From positions 124,001-188,000 of the forward strand of contig CASEYP010000007.1 of NCBI GenBank assembly GCA_949292185.1: a DNA stretch of 64,000 nt. The letters run 5' to 3'. Every line of letters begins with the position of its first letter. Within the stretch, counting starts at the first letter, position 1. This DNA is from an uncultured bacterium. GTDB taxonomy: Bacteria > Cyanobacteriota > Vampirovibrionia > Gastranaerophilales > Gastranaerophilaceae. Positions 1 to 8,488 of the stretch are shown in pieces. The notes beneath the pieces were generated by a model, which saw nothing but the letters and a program-made list of their open reading frames with translations, made no database searches and was not told the origin of the DNA. The translations under genes were made by a program, and so were the position numbers.

Positions 1-43
1 ATCCCATATATTAAACATGTCTACATATAAAGGAGAAAACAAA

Positions 44-379
44 ATGCTAAAACGAATTATAATATCACTTATGCTAATATCGGTAGGTTCAATAAGTTTA
101 GCCGCTTGTCCAATAGGAATATCAGGAAGTTGCAAAGCAGATTTAGGATCAGGCATAAACGACAATTTAAACGATAAAATTATCCCTAACAACCTAAACC
201 AAATTTCCAAACCGAACAATTCATTTGATAACAGAACTCAACTGGGACAACCGAATATCCCAGATAACATCAATATGGAACCAAGCCAAGAAGAAAGCAC
301 GCAACCCTATGACGCAAATTGCCAATTTGGAAACTGTATGAACAGAACCAATGCAGGAAGCCAAGGTAACAAAAGATAA
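44..379 (+). CDS. Small putative lipoprotein of unknown function
   Basis: A 111-residue protein begins at the ATG at 44, which has a good ribosome-binding site (AAAGGAG at 29-35). An in-frame ATG at 17 lies upstream of that site and is less likely. The N-terminus is a lipoprotein signal: basic MLKR, a hydrophobic stretch, and a lipobox ending SLAAC, so the mature protein should start at the lipid-modified cysteine. The mature part is hydrophilic and rich in N, P and Q, with four more cysteines. It has no domain I recognise. A strong terminator follows at once. Lipoprotein status is well supported; the function is unknown. Confidence 0.7.
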   Translation: MLKRIIISLMLISVGSISLAACPIGISGSCKADLGSGINDNLNDKIIPNNLNQISKPNNSFDNRTQLGQPNIPDNINMEPSQEESTQPYDANCQFGNCMNRTNAGSQGNKR

Positions 380-380
380 A

Positions 381-412
381 AAAAGAAGGCTATATAAATA
401 GCCTTCTTTTTA
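381..412. terminator. Bidirectional intrinsic terminator
   Basis: A 13-bp perfect stem (381-393 with 398-410) has a 4-base loop and runs of A before and T after. It sits between the converging stop codons at 379 and 431, so it can end transcripts from both sides. Confidence 0.85.
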
Positions 413-430
413 AAACACAAATTAAAAAAT

Positions 431-1804
431 CTATCTTGCACAAATAGTTCTTGCAACATAAACACCAGATGCTGAAGCTTGTAACAAACCTCTTGTAACA
501 CCAGCCCCATCACCTATTGTAAATAGATTTTTAACACCTTCTGTTTCAAGTTCGTTAGTCAACTTAACTCTAGCAGAATAGAACTTAACTTCAATACCAT
601 ACAACAAAGTATATCTAGAAGCTGTTCCAGGAGCTATCTTATCCAAAGCTTGAAGCATTTCAATAATACTTGTCATTTGTCTGTAAGGAATAACCAAACT
701 CAAATCACCAGGAGTAGCACAAGTTAAAGTTGGAGTAATAACGCTTGATTTAATTCTTTCAGGAGTAGAACGTCTGCCATCAAGCAAATCTCCAAATCTT
801 TGAACTAAAATTCCGCCACCCAACATATTTGCAAGTCTTGCAATATGTTGACCGTATTGAATAGGTTCCTTAAACGGTTCAGTAAATTTTTCACTAACAA
901 GTAATGCAAAGTTAGTATTCGGAGTTTTATAATTTGCATAACTATGTCCGTTTACAGTTGCAATACCGTTATAATTTTCTTGAACAACTTCACCGTTTGG
1001 ATTCATACAAAAAGTTCTAACCTCATCCCCGAAAGTTGGAGAATTATATATCAACTTAGATTCATATAATTTAGAAGTTAACGGTTCAAATACAGGAGCC
1101 GGAAGTTCAACCCTAACCCCAACATCAACTGCATTATTAACCATACCGATTTTATGTTGTGCAAATTCTTGAGTTAACCAATCAGCACCTTCTCTACCGG
1201 GAGCGATAATAGTATACTCAGCTGAAATAACTTCACCATTATCAAGCTTAATACCCTTAATTTGTTCGCATTCAACAATTAAAGACTGAGCTGAAACATT
1301 ATTTAAAATAGTAATTCTTTCATCCAAATAATCCTGCATATTTTTTAATACATCTAAACTTCTCTCAGTTCCTAAATGTCTAACAGGAGAATGAACGAGT
1401 TTTAATTCAGCCAAAACAGCCTGATGTTCAATTTCTTCAAAAACTTTCATATCAGTACCGAAGACTTCTTCAGTTGCACCGTATTTTAAATATAATTTAT
1501 CAGCATAATCGATTAAATCTTCAGCCTGTTTTCTTGACATATAATCAACTAAATGACCGCCGACATCGGGAGTAAGTGTAAGTTTTCCATCAGAAAAAGC
1601 ACCAGCTCCGCCCCATCCGCATAACAAACCGCAGCGACGACAATTTACGCATTTTGGAGAACCTTCACGAATAGGACATTTTCTTTTTTCAATACGTTGC
1701 CCTTTTTCAATAAGAACAACTTTCCATTCCGGTTTAAGTTTCATTATTTCTAAAGCCGCAAAAATTCCGGCAGGTCCAGCACCAATTATTGCTACGTTGT
1801 ACAT
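431..1804 (-). CDS. FAD-dependent dehydrogenase (COG2509-like)
   Basis: A 457-residue flavoprotein oxidoreductase. The N-terminus has a Rossmann dinucleotide-binding motif (IIGAGPAG), followed by a cysteine cluster (KCVNCRRCGLLCGWGG) at about residues 50-70. A second FAD contact (TIGDGAGVTRG) lies near the C-terminus. This arrangement matches the uncharacterised FAD-dependent dehydrogenase family COG2509; the physiological substrate is unknown. An ATG five codons upstream (1819) is in frame, but GGAGAA at 1812-1817 lies seven bases before the ATG at 1804 and overlaps the upstream codons. I therefore take 1804 as the start. The gene is divergent from the PBP1A gene and ends at the shared terminator. 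Confidence 0.8.
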   Translation of the reverse strand: MYNVAIIGAGPAGIFAALEIMKLKPEWKVVLIEKGQRIEKRKCPIREGSPKCVNCRRCGLLCGWGGAGAFSDGKLTLTPDVGGHLVDYMSRKQAEDLIDYADKLYLKYGATEEVFGTDMKVFEEIEHQAVLAELKLVHSPVRHLGTERSLDVLKNMQDYLDERITILNNVSAQSLIVECEQIKGIKLDNGEVISAEYTIIAPGREGADWLTQEFAQHKIGMVNNAVDVGVRVELPAPVFEPLTSKLYESKLIYNSPTFGDEVRTFCMNPNGEVVQENYNGIATVNGHSYANYKTPNTNFALLVSEKFTEPFKEPIQYGQHIARLANMLGGGILVQRFGDLLDGRRSTPERIKSSVITPTLTCATPGDLSLVIPYRQMTSIIEMLQALDKIAPGTASRYTLLYGIEVKFYSARVKLTNELETEGVKNLFTIGDGAGVTRGLLQASASGVYVARTICAR

Positions 1805-1938
1805 TCTTATCTTCTCCATTTCTTGTCAACCGTTTAAGTATAACGTGAACAAATTTTATTTTAAAGACTTTGTAAAGATATTTGTAAATACATGCCAAAA
1901 AACGCGAAATTCTTAATAATTTGATATATATTATGAAG

Positions 1939-1947
1939 TGATATAAT
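1939..1947 (+). promoter_or_regulatory. Extended -10 promoter of the PBP1A gene
   Basis: TGATATAAT is an extended -10 element about 30 bases before the start codon. TTGATA at 1921-1926 could be a -35 box, but the spacing of 15 is short. A ribosome-binding site GGGAGA follows at 1965-1970. Confidence 0.55.
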
Positions 1948-1978
1948 ATAATAGTTTACTGATAGGGAGAGAATCTTT

Positions 1979-4138
1979 ATGTCCAGTTCTTATGAAAGAT
2001 ACAAAAGACAAAGAGCCGCAAAAGATATTGCACGAGAAAATATATCAAGAAGAAAACCAAATCAATTTTTTCACAATGTGAAAATGTTTATTCTCATATC
2101 CACTGCATTATGCCTTGCTGGTTTTGTTGCACTAAATTTATATTTGTCATCACTACCGCCAATTCCGGATTTAGAGGAATTTAAACCAAATATTGTTACT
2201 AAATTCTATTCCGCAGATGGTGAAGTAATAAAAACATTTACAGCATACACCTACGATAAAGTTGAGTTAAAAGATGTTCCAGATGAATTAAAAGAAGCAC
2301 TTATCGCAACAGAAGATAAAAACTTCTACCACCATAAAGGTTACGATATTTTTGGTATCGCAAGATCATCTATTCAAAACATTATTGCAGGACGTGCAGT
2401 CCAAGGGGCAAGTACATTAACTCAACAATTAGCAAGAATTTTGTTCTTGTCTAATGAAAGAACAATCACAAGAAAAATAAAAGAACTGGAAGTTGCAGCA
2501 AGAATAGAAAAAACAATATCAAAAGATCAAATTCTTGAAATGTATTTAAATAATGTATATTTAGGAGCCGGAGCTTACGGTGTTTCAGCAGCTTCAAAAA
2601 TATACTTTAACAAAAAATTAAATCAACTAACATTACCGGAACTTGCGCTAATTGCAGGTTTACCACAAGCACCTTCTGTTTATAATCCATATAATAATAA
2701 AGACTTAGCAATCAAAAGACGAAACCAAGTTTTAAAAAGAATGCTAACAATGAAATATATAACAGAAGATGAATATAATAAAGCAATAAAAGCCGAAGTA
2801 AGATTAAGTTCTGTTCCACAAATTTATACAACAAACAAAGCTCCATACTTTAGCGATTATGTAATTAAAGAAATGGAAAAACTTGGATTTGAAGAAACAG
2901 ACATAATCCATGGCGGCTACAAAGTAATAACAACAATAGATTCAAAAGCTCAAGAAGCTGCGAACGAAGCAATTTTAAGAGATTTAAGAAATTACGGACT
3001 TAGAAATAAATCACAACAAGCAGCCGTATTCACATTCAGTCCAATCGACGGAAGAATTATAGTATATGCAGGCGGTAAAAATTACGGCGAAAGCCAATAT
3101 GATAGAGTCCAATCAATCAGACCGCCAGGATCAGCATTCAAACCTATTGTATACGCAGCTGCAATGGAAAAAGGTATATCACCAAACGATATAATAGATG
3201 ATAGCCCTATTACAATAGGCAATTGGTCACCACACAATTACAACCACAGATATAGAGGCAAAATTCCTATATACAAAGCCTTGATGGTGTCCTCAAATGT
3301 ATGCGCAGCAAGAGTAATCCAAGAAGTTGGTATACGTTCTGTAATTCAAATAGCAAGAGTTTTAGGACTAACAACTCCACTTGAATACGATTATACAATT
3401 TCACTTGGCTCAAACGGCGTCAAATTATTTGAATTTGTAAGAGCATACGGCGCATTTGCAAATGGAGGATATGTTGTTCAACCTTATGCAATAGAAAGAA
3501 TAGAAGATTCAAGAGGAAGAGTAATCTATAGAGCAGGCAAAACAAAATCTTCACACCAAATAAGCCTAAAAACAGCAGCAGAAATAACAGCAATGTTAAA
3601 AACTGTAATTCTTTCAGGAACAGGTGCTTCTGCTAATATCGGCAAACCTGCAGCAGGTAAAACAGGAACAACAGATGATTCAAGAGATGCATACTTTGTA
3701 GGTTACACACCTGATCTTGTAACAGGAGTCTGGGTTGGTGACGATAATAACAAAAAAGTTCCAGGCCTATATGGCGGTACAGTACCGGCAAGAATTTGGA
3801 AAGACGTTATGACAGTTGCAACAAAAGATTTAGGCGCAAATGATTTTGAATATCCGGTAATTGAATTAGAAAATTACCACGCATCATTTAGCAAAGCAAA
3901 AGTCATAGGAGATGATGAAATTCCATCCAATGAAACAAGAGAAGTTGCAAAACCTGTAGTTACAGAAACAGAAACTCAAAATACAGAAAACAATTCAACT
4001 CAACCTGTTTCAAATTCATCAAATTCAACAGCAGCACCAGCCGCTGAACAAAAAGCTCCAAAAGCTGCGCCAATTCCAAAAGCTCAAGAAAAAGCAAGCT
4101 CACATATTCCAATGGCAGTGCCTGATAGCTTAAGATAA
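1979..4138 (+). CDS. Class A penicillin-binding protein 1A (glycosyltransferase/transpeptidase)
   Basis: A bifunctional peptidoglycan synthase of 719 residues that polymerises lipid II and cross-links the stem peptides at the cytoplasmic membrane. A cytoplasmic basic N-terminus leads into one transmembrane helix (about residues 36-57). The GT51 domain shows ATEDKNFY with catalytic Glu112, then GASTLTQQLAR at 143-153 and an RKIKE/EKTISK/YLNNVYLG block. The transpeptidase domain has the three penicillin-binding motifs: S385-A-F-K388, S438-S-N, and K561-TGT. The C-terminal 60 residues are a low-complexity S/T/A/P/K tail. It has its own promoter and terminator, so it is probably monocistronic. 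Family and activity are secure; assignment to mrcA rather than another class A paralogue is not. Confidence 0.93.
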   Translation: MSSSYERYKRQRAAKDIARENISRRKPNQFFHNVKMFILISTALCLAGFVALNLYLSSLPPIPDLEEFKPNIVTKFYSADGEVIKTFTAYTYDKVELKDVPDELKEALIATEDKNFYHHKGYDIFGIARSSIQNIIAGRAVQGASTLTQQLARILFLSNERTITRKIKELEVAARIEKTISKDQILEMYLNNVYLGAGAYGVSAASKIYFNKKLNQLTLPELALIAGLPQAPSVYNPYNNKDLAIKRRNQVLKRMLTMKYITEDEYNKAIKAEVRLSSVPQIYTTNKAPYFSDYVIKEMEKLGFEETDIIHGGYKVITTIDSKAQEAANEAILRDLRNYGLRNKSQQAAVFTFSPIDGRIIVYAGGKNYGESQYDRVQSIRPPGSAFKPIVYAAAMEKGISPNDIIDDSPITIGNWSPHNYNHRYRGKIPIYKALMVSSNVCAARVIQEVGIRSVIQIARVLGLTTPLEYDYTISLGSNGVKLFEFVRAYGAFANGGYVVQPYAIERIEDSRGRVIYRAGKTKSSHQISLKTAAEITAMLKTVILSGTGASANIGKPAAGKTGTTDDSRDAYFVGYTPDLVTGVWVGDDNNKKVPGLYGGTVPARIWKDVMTVATKDLGANDFEYPVIELENYHASFSKAKVIGDDEIPSNETREVAKPVVTETETQNTENNSTQPVSNSSNSTAAPAAEQKAPKAAPIPKAQEKASSHIPMAVPDSLR

Positions 4139-4155
4139 AAATAAATAAAACAATA

Positions 4156-4193
4156 AAAGAAGGCGGGAAGTTTCACTTCCCGCCTTCTTTATA
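4156..4193 (+). terminator. Intrinsic terminator after the PBP1A gene
   Basis: A perfect 15-bp stem (4156-4170 with 4176-4190, core GGCGGGAAG) has a 5-base loop and ends in TTT. It lies 17 bases after the PBP1A stop codon. Confidence 0.9.
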
Positions 4194-4238
4194 TAATGTA
4201 AAACTTTTGAAATTAATATTTTAAACACTCTAAAAATG

Positions 4239-4247
4239 TGCTAAGCT
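4239..4247 (+). promoter_or_regulatory. Extended -10 element of ribE, probably leaderless
   Basis: TGCTAAGCT fits the TGnTAnnnT extended -10 pattern and ends six bases before the ribE ATG. There is no ribosome-binding site. Transcription would start at or next to the start codon. No FMN-riboswitch-sized leader is possible in the 60 bases after the preceding terminator. Confidence 0.45.
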
Positions 4248-4253
4248 AATAAT

Positions 4254-4895
4254 ATGTTTACAGGAATTATAGAAGAAACAGGAACAGTAAAATCATTTTC
4301 TAAGAAAACAAACGGAGCAGAAATTGAAATACAATGTTCAACTGTTTTAGAAGACACAAAAATCGGGGATAGTATTGCAATAAACGGAGTTTGTCAGACA
4401 GTAACAAAACTTACAGATAACTCATTTAGCGCAATGGTAAGCGACGAAACCCTTAATATAACGACCTTCAACAAAACAAAAACAGGCGACACAGTTAACT
4501 TAGAAAGAGCTTTGACCCTAAATTCAAGACTTGGAGGGCATATTGTTTCAGGGCACATAGACTGCTTAGGAGAATTTATCTCCTCTGAAAAACTAACTGA
4601 TTTTTATAACCTAACATTTAAAATTCCTAAAGAAGAAGAAAGATATGTTATTTATAAAGGTTCAATAACAATTAACGGAATAAGTCTAACAGTTGCAAAC
4701 ATTCAAGGCGACATAATTAAAACAGCAATTATTCCACACACATTCAACAATACAAACCTCAAAAATCTAAAAACAGGAGATTATGTAAATATAGAAACAG
4801 ATATTTTAGGTAAATATGTTGAAAAAATTTTATCTACGAAAGATAATAGTAAGAGTATAAGTATGAAATTTTTAGAAGAAAATGGATTTGTATAA
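4254..4895 (+). CDS. ribE: Riboflavin synthase, alpha-type
   Basis: This enzyme dismutates two 6,7-dimethyl-8-ribityllumazine molecules into riboflavin and the ribityl pyrimidine. The 213-residue length is normal. The N-terminus MFTGIIEETG is the family signature. The two lumazine-binding repeats show as GGHIVSGHID (about 96-105) and a second barrel starting near the KGSITINGISL segment. The stop codon TAA overlaps the ATG of ribBA (TAATG), so the two are translationally coupled. In Bacillus subtilis this gene is called ribE; in Escherichia coli it is ribC. The usual partners ribD and ribH are not in the window. Confidence 0.95.
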   Translation: MFTGIIEETGTVKSFSKKTNGAEIEIQCSTVLEDTKIGDSIAINGVCQTVTKLTDNSFSAMVSDETLNITTFNKTKTGDTVNLERALTLNSRLGGHIVSGHIDCLGEFISSEKLTDFYNLTFKIPKEEERYVIYKGSITINGISLTVANIQGDIIKTAIIPHTFNNTNLKNLKTGDYVNIETDILGKYVEKILSTKDNSKSISMKFLEENGFV

Positions 4896-6106
4896 TGGAA
4901 AAGAAATTTAGATTTGACACAATAGAAGAAGCAATAGAAGATTTTAAGGCAGGAAAACCTATAATAGTTGCAGATGACGAAGATAGAGAAAATGAAGGAG
5001 ATGTAATAATTTCAGCAGAAAAAGTTACACCTGAAAAGATAAATTTTCTAGCATCTGAAGTTAAAGGTTTAATTTGCCTTGCAATATCCCCAGAAATTGC
5101 TCAGCAATTGGATTTACCACAGATGGTAGAACAAAATAGCGAAGGCATGAAAACAGCTTTTACTGTAAGTATAGACGCCGCTGAAAAATACGGAGTAACA
5201 ACAGGTATCTCAGCATACGACAGAGCAAAAACCGTAGAAGTTGCAACAGCAAGAGATGCTCAACCATCAGATCTTAGACGTCCGGGACATTTATTCCCAT
5301 GCGTTGCAAGAAAAGGCGGTGTTTTAGAAAGAACAGGTCATACTGAAGCAGTTGTTGATTTAGCAAAATTATGCGGCCAAAGACCTGCAGGTGTTATGTG
5401 CGAAGTTATGGCAGAAGACGGGCACATGGCAAGAAGAGATTATCTTAGAGAATTTGCAGATAAGCACGGTATGAAGTTTATTTCAGTAGCCGAACTTATC
5501 GCCTACAGATTAAAATCAGAAAAACTTGTTACAAGAGAAGCTGAAACAACACTTCCAACACCATACGGTGAATTCACACTATACGCATATAAAAATCAAG
5601 TTAACGGAACCGAACACGTTGCACTAGTAAAAGATGACGGATCAGACAAAGTTCCTGCAGTAAGAGTTCACAGTATGTGCCTAACAGGAGATGTTTTCCA
5701 TAGCTTGAAATGCGATTGTAATTCTCAACTTCATAATGCACTTAAATATATCAATGATTATGGCAAAGGTGCAGTTGTATATTTAACAGACCACGAAGGC
5801 CGTGGAATAGGACTTTGCAATAAAATAAAAGCATATAAACTTCAAGAACAAGGTCAAGATACTATCGAAGCTAATATTTCATTAGGATTTAAGTCAGATT
5901 TAAGAGATTATGGAACAGGTGCCCAGATTTTAGTAGATCTAGGCTATACAACTTTTAATCTTATTACCAATAATCCTAAAAAAATTATTGGTCTTGAAGG
6001 TTACGGGCTTAATATTAATGATATAATAAAAGTCCCATCAGAAATTACACCATACAACAAGAGATATATAAATACTAAAAAAGAAAAAATGCACCACTAT
6101 TTATAA
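4895..6106 (+). CDS. ribBA: Bifunctional DHBP synthase / GTP cyclohydrolase II
   Basis: A 403-residue fusion of the two enzymes that make the riboflavin precursors. The N-terminal half converts ribulose 5-phosphate to 3,4-dihydroxy-2-butanone 4-phosphate and carries the acidic motif DDEDRENEGD at 27-36. The C-terminal half opens GTP and shows the zinc ligands Cys261, Cys272 and Cys274 (CLTGDVFHSLKCDC), then HEGRGIGL and TNNPKKI. All expected catalytic blocks are present. It overlaps ribE by one base and is followed 14 bases later by a GNAT gene with its own ribosome-binding site. The next pathway steps must be encoded elsewhere. Confidence 0.96.
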   Translation: MEKKFRFDTIEEAIEDFKAGKPIIVADDEDRENEGDVIISAEKVTPEKINFLASEVKGLICLAISPEIAQQLDLPQMVEQNSEGMKTAFTVSIDAAEKYGVTTGISAYDRAKTVEVATARDAQPSDLRRPGHLFPCVARKGGVLERTGHTEAVVDLAKLCGQRPAGVMCEVMAEDGHMARRDYLREFADKHGMKFISVAELIAYRLKSEKLVTREAETTLPTPYGEFTLYAYKNQVNGTEHVALVKDDGSDKVPAVRVHSMCLTGDVFHSLKCDCNSQLHNALKYINDYGKGAVVYLTDHEGRGIGLCNKIKAYKLQEQGQDTIEANISLGFKSDLRDYGTGAQILVDLGYTTFNLITNNPKKIIGLEGYGLNINDIIKVPSEITPYNKRYINTKKEKMHHYL

Positions 6107-6120
6107 AGGAGTACATTTAA

Positions 6121-7098
6121 ATGTATAATACAAAAGTTTTATCGGCAAACGAATTTGGAAAATTTGAAAATTTATATGAAGATTTTCGTAAAAAAGCGGC
6201 AACAGAATACAATTTTGAACTTGAGCCACTTGATTATGACGGATTTTTAGATGCAATAGATAAAGATTTGATAAAATGCATTGTATTATATAAAGATGAT
6301 GAACCTGAAGCTTTTTTGGTATATACAACAGCTATTTCAGAAGCTATTGAGTTAAATATAATACATAGTCTTACAAAAGAAGACTTTACAGAACAAGCGC
6401 ACGAATTATTAGTAAAATTTCTTGATGTAACAAAACCGCTAAGAAAAGAAAAAATCGTATGCTACCCAATGTTAGGTTCTCAAAAAAGCCTGATTGGAAC
6501 CATTGCAAAATTAGGTTTTAAATTTGTTGGAATAGAAGTTTTAAGATTTAAATTTGACTCAAAAGAATCAAAAGAAATTTTTGAACACGCAAGAACAGTA
6601 AAATTACCTGAAGATTACAAAGTAGTATCTTGGAATAATAAGTATTTTGAAGATGCAGTAAATGTAATCCAAGAATCTTTTAATGACAGTTCAGACGCAC
6701 TATTTGACCCAAGATTTAAAACTACAGACGGCACAAGAGATATTATCCATAAAATTGTAAACGATATATATGCAGAATTTATGCCAAATTCAACAAGCGT
6801 ACTTTTATATCAAGGCGAAGCTGTCGGATTTGCATTTATGAACCTCACAGGCGGTTCAATAGTAAATATTCCACTTGTAGGAATAAAACAAGAGCATCAG
6901 GGAAAAGGTTTATCAACATTAATGCTTAAACACTCAATGGACTTTTTACTACAAGCAATTCAACAATATAACACTCAATTAACAGAAATCAATACAACAA
7001 CCGAAACTGATAACTTACAAGCACTAAGATTATACAAAAATCTTGGATTTATGGAAGATTACAGTTATCCGCAATCTTACCTGCCTTTAGAAAACTAG
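6121..7098 (+). CDS. GNAT-family N-acetyltransferase
   Basis: A 325-residue protein with a typical GNAT acetyl-CoA site near residue 260 (QEHQGKGLSTLML) and the family's final strand-helix pattern (TDNLQALRLYKNLGF). The N-terminal half resembles a second, degenerate GNAT fold, making it a tandem-GNAT protein; this half has no clear CoA motif. A strong ribosome-binding site (AAAGGAG) precedes the ATG. It lies 14 bases after ribBA and probably shares its transcript, but nothing in the sequence ties it to flavin metabolism. The substrate is unknown. Confidence 0.8.
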   Translation: MYNTKVLSANEFGKFENLYEDFRKKAATEYNFELEPLDYDGFLDAIDKDLIKCIVLYKDDEPEAFLVYTTAISEAIELNIIHSLTKEDFTEQAHELLVKFLDVTKPLRKEKIVCYPMLGSQKSLIGTIAKLGFKFVGIEVLRFKFDSKESKEIFEHARTVKLPEDYKVVSWNNKYFEDAVNVIQESFNDSSDALFDPRFKTTDGTRDIIHKIVNDIYAEFMPNSTSVLLYQGEAVGFAFMNLTGGSIVNIPLVGIKQEHQGKGLSTLMLKHSMDFLLQAIQQYNTQLTEINTTTETDNLQALRLYKNLGFMEDYSYPQSYLPLEN

Positions 7099-7130
7099 AC
7101 TTTTATAAAAAAATCAGTTAAATTAATTGT

Positions 7131-8285
7131 ATGTCAGGCATAGATATAAGAAGATTTTTGAATAACTTCGGAAGCAACTATCAACAACAAACACTATCAG
7201 CTAAAAATAGTGTAAATAATGTTGCCCAAAATCAAACCAATCAATCCTCTCAAAATATTGCCTCTCAAACACAAAATATATCTGCAAATCAACCAACCCA
7301 AACAACAAACACCCAACTTGCACAAAATCTTCAATTAAACGCACTACAAAATATGGATAGAGCAGTTTATGCAAAAGAAGTTCTTCAACTTCCAAAAAAT
7401 GTAAATGAATTTATCTATATGCTTCAACGAGGTTTAACCCAAAGCCAATTTAACCAACTATTTGCAAACCAACTTGCAGCCCAACGAAATTCACTCTCCC
7501 AACTTCAAGCCCAAATTCTTGCTCAACTTCAAGGACTAAACACGACACTAAACGACGAAATAATTAATATTCAACTGGTAAATCAATTACAAACATCCCT
7601 AAAAAAACTTGAAATTTTATCAGGCGGAATGATTAACCTGTCTGATATTTCCATTTTGCTTCAAAAGAATGGGAAGGAAGCTTTAACCAAACTAATTATG
7701 TCAATGACAGAAGCTTCAAAATCAGGTATAACAGATCTTTCACAAATGAAAGAAATGGCAAAACTAATAAATGCAAGTATCTCAATAGCTGCTGAAAACA
7801 CCCCGCAGAAAACCTTAAAATTACTATTATTACTTTATTTACCTTGGCTTCCGCTTGAAGAAGGCACAGATTTTGATATTGAAATTCAACAACAAAATAA
7901 AGGAAACGAAGAAAGTGATAGTATCCTTGTAATAACAATTACAACAAAGAATTACGGAACAATAAAAGCAACCCTAATTCTTGAAAGTTCTAATTCTGTG
8001 CAAGTTCAAATTGAATGTTCCGAAGAATTTCCAAAAGATGAACTAAAATTACGAATTGATAAAGAACAAAAATATTATGCAATGGATTCTGTTATATCAT
8101 TTGAACAAAACAACAATTCAACAAAACCTACCCAAAAATCTGAACAATCTGCAAACATAAATATGTCCCAAACAACCGAAATTAATCCATATTTACTTTT
8201 AATGGCACACGCTCTTATTAAACACACAATAGACATAGATAACAATAAAACCTTAGGTATAACCTCACATACGGATAAATTTTAA
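7131..8285 (+). CDS. Q/N-rich protein with FliK-like C-terminal domain (putative)
   Basis: A 384-residue cytosolic-looking protein. Residues 15-70 are low-complexity Q/N/T, 100-165 are helical and Q/L-rich, and 225-325 form a globular region. That region has the order YLPWLPL, a charged linker, a strand-rich segment (VITITTKNYGTIKATLIL) and a weakly conserved last helix (INPYLLLMAHALIKHTIDID). This order resembles the C-terminal domain of divergent flagellar hook-length control (FliK-like) proteins of Firmicutes. That match is from memory and is not certain. There are no flagellar structural genes nearby. No ribosome-binding site is visible; TTAAAT lies seven bases before the ATG and may be a -10 element of a leaderless transcript. 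Confidence 0.5.
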   Translation: MSGIDIRRFLNNFGSNYQQQTLSAKNSVNNVAQNQTNQSSQNIASQTQNISANQPTQTTNTQLAQNLQLNALQNMDRAVYAKEVLQLPKNVNEFIYMLQRGLTQSQFNQLFANQLAAQRNSLSQLQAQILAQLQGLNTTLNDEIINIQLVNQLQTSLKKLEILSGGMINLSDISILLQKNGKEALTKLIMSMTEASKSGITDLSQMKEMAKLINASISIAAENTPQKTLKLLLLLYLPWLPLEEGTDFDIEIQQQNKGNEESDSILVITITTKNYGTIKATLILESSNSVQVQIECSEEFPKDELKLRIDKEQKYYAMDSVISFEQNNNSTKPTQKSEQSANINMSQTTEINPYLLLMAHALIKHTIDIDNNKTLGITSHTDKF

Positions 8286-8379
8286 TTATTGTAAAAACTT
8301 TTAATAAAAGGTAGCAAAATTTTAGATTTTTACGTTTTAAAACACAAATAAAATGTAAAGAAATATTGTTAAACATATC

Positions 8380-8408
8380 TTTACAAAACCTCAAACAACT
8401 GCTATAAT
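8380..8408 (+). promoter_or_regulatory. Strong sigma-70-type promoter
   Basis: TTTACA (8380-8385), 17 bases, TATAAT (8403-8408), with an upstream TG (TGCTATAAT) that makes the -10 extended. It drives the 266-aa gene at 8489 through a leader of roughly 75 bases. Confidence 0.8.
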
Positions 8409-8438
8409 CGTAGTTGTGAAAAAGAGTTAGTGTTAAAC

Positions 8439-8456
8439 GGATTAAGGGGTTAATCC
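8439..8456 (+). other. Short hairpin in the 5' leader
   Basis: GGATTAA (8439-8445) pairs with TTAATCC (8450-8456) around a GGGG loop. It lies about 20 bases before the ribosome-binding site of the next gene and lacks a T-run. It could affect mRNA stability or translation; no known riboswitch shape is recognisable. Confidence 0.4.
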
Positions 8457-8488
8457 AGAAAAATTGAATACAAAAAAGGAGTGTTAGT

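Noticed and set aside
4191-4253. Possible FMN riboswitch before ribE
   Set aside because: Only 63 bases lie between the terminator and the ATG, too short for the known element, and none of its conserved blocks is seen.
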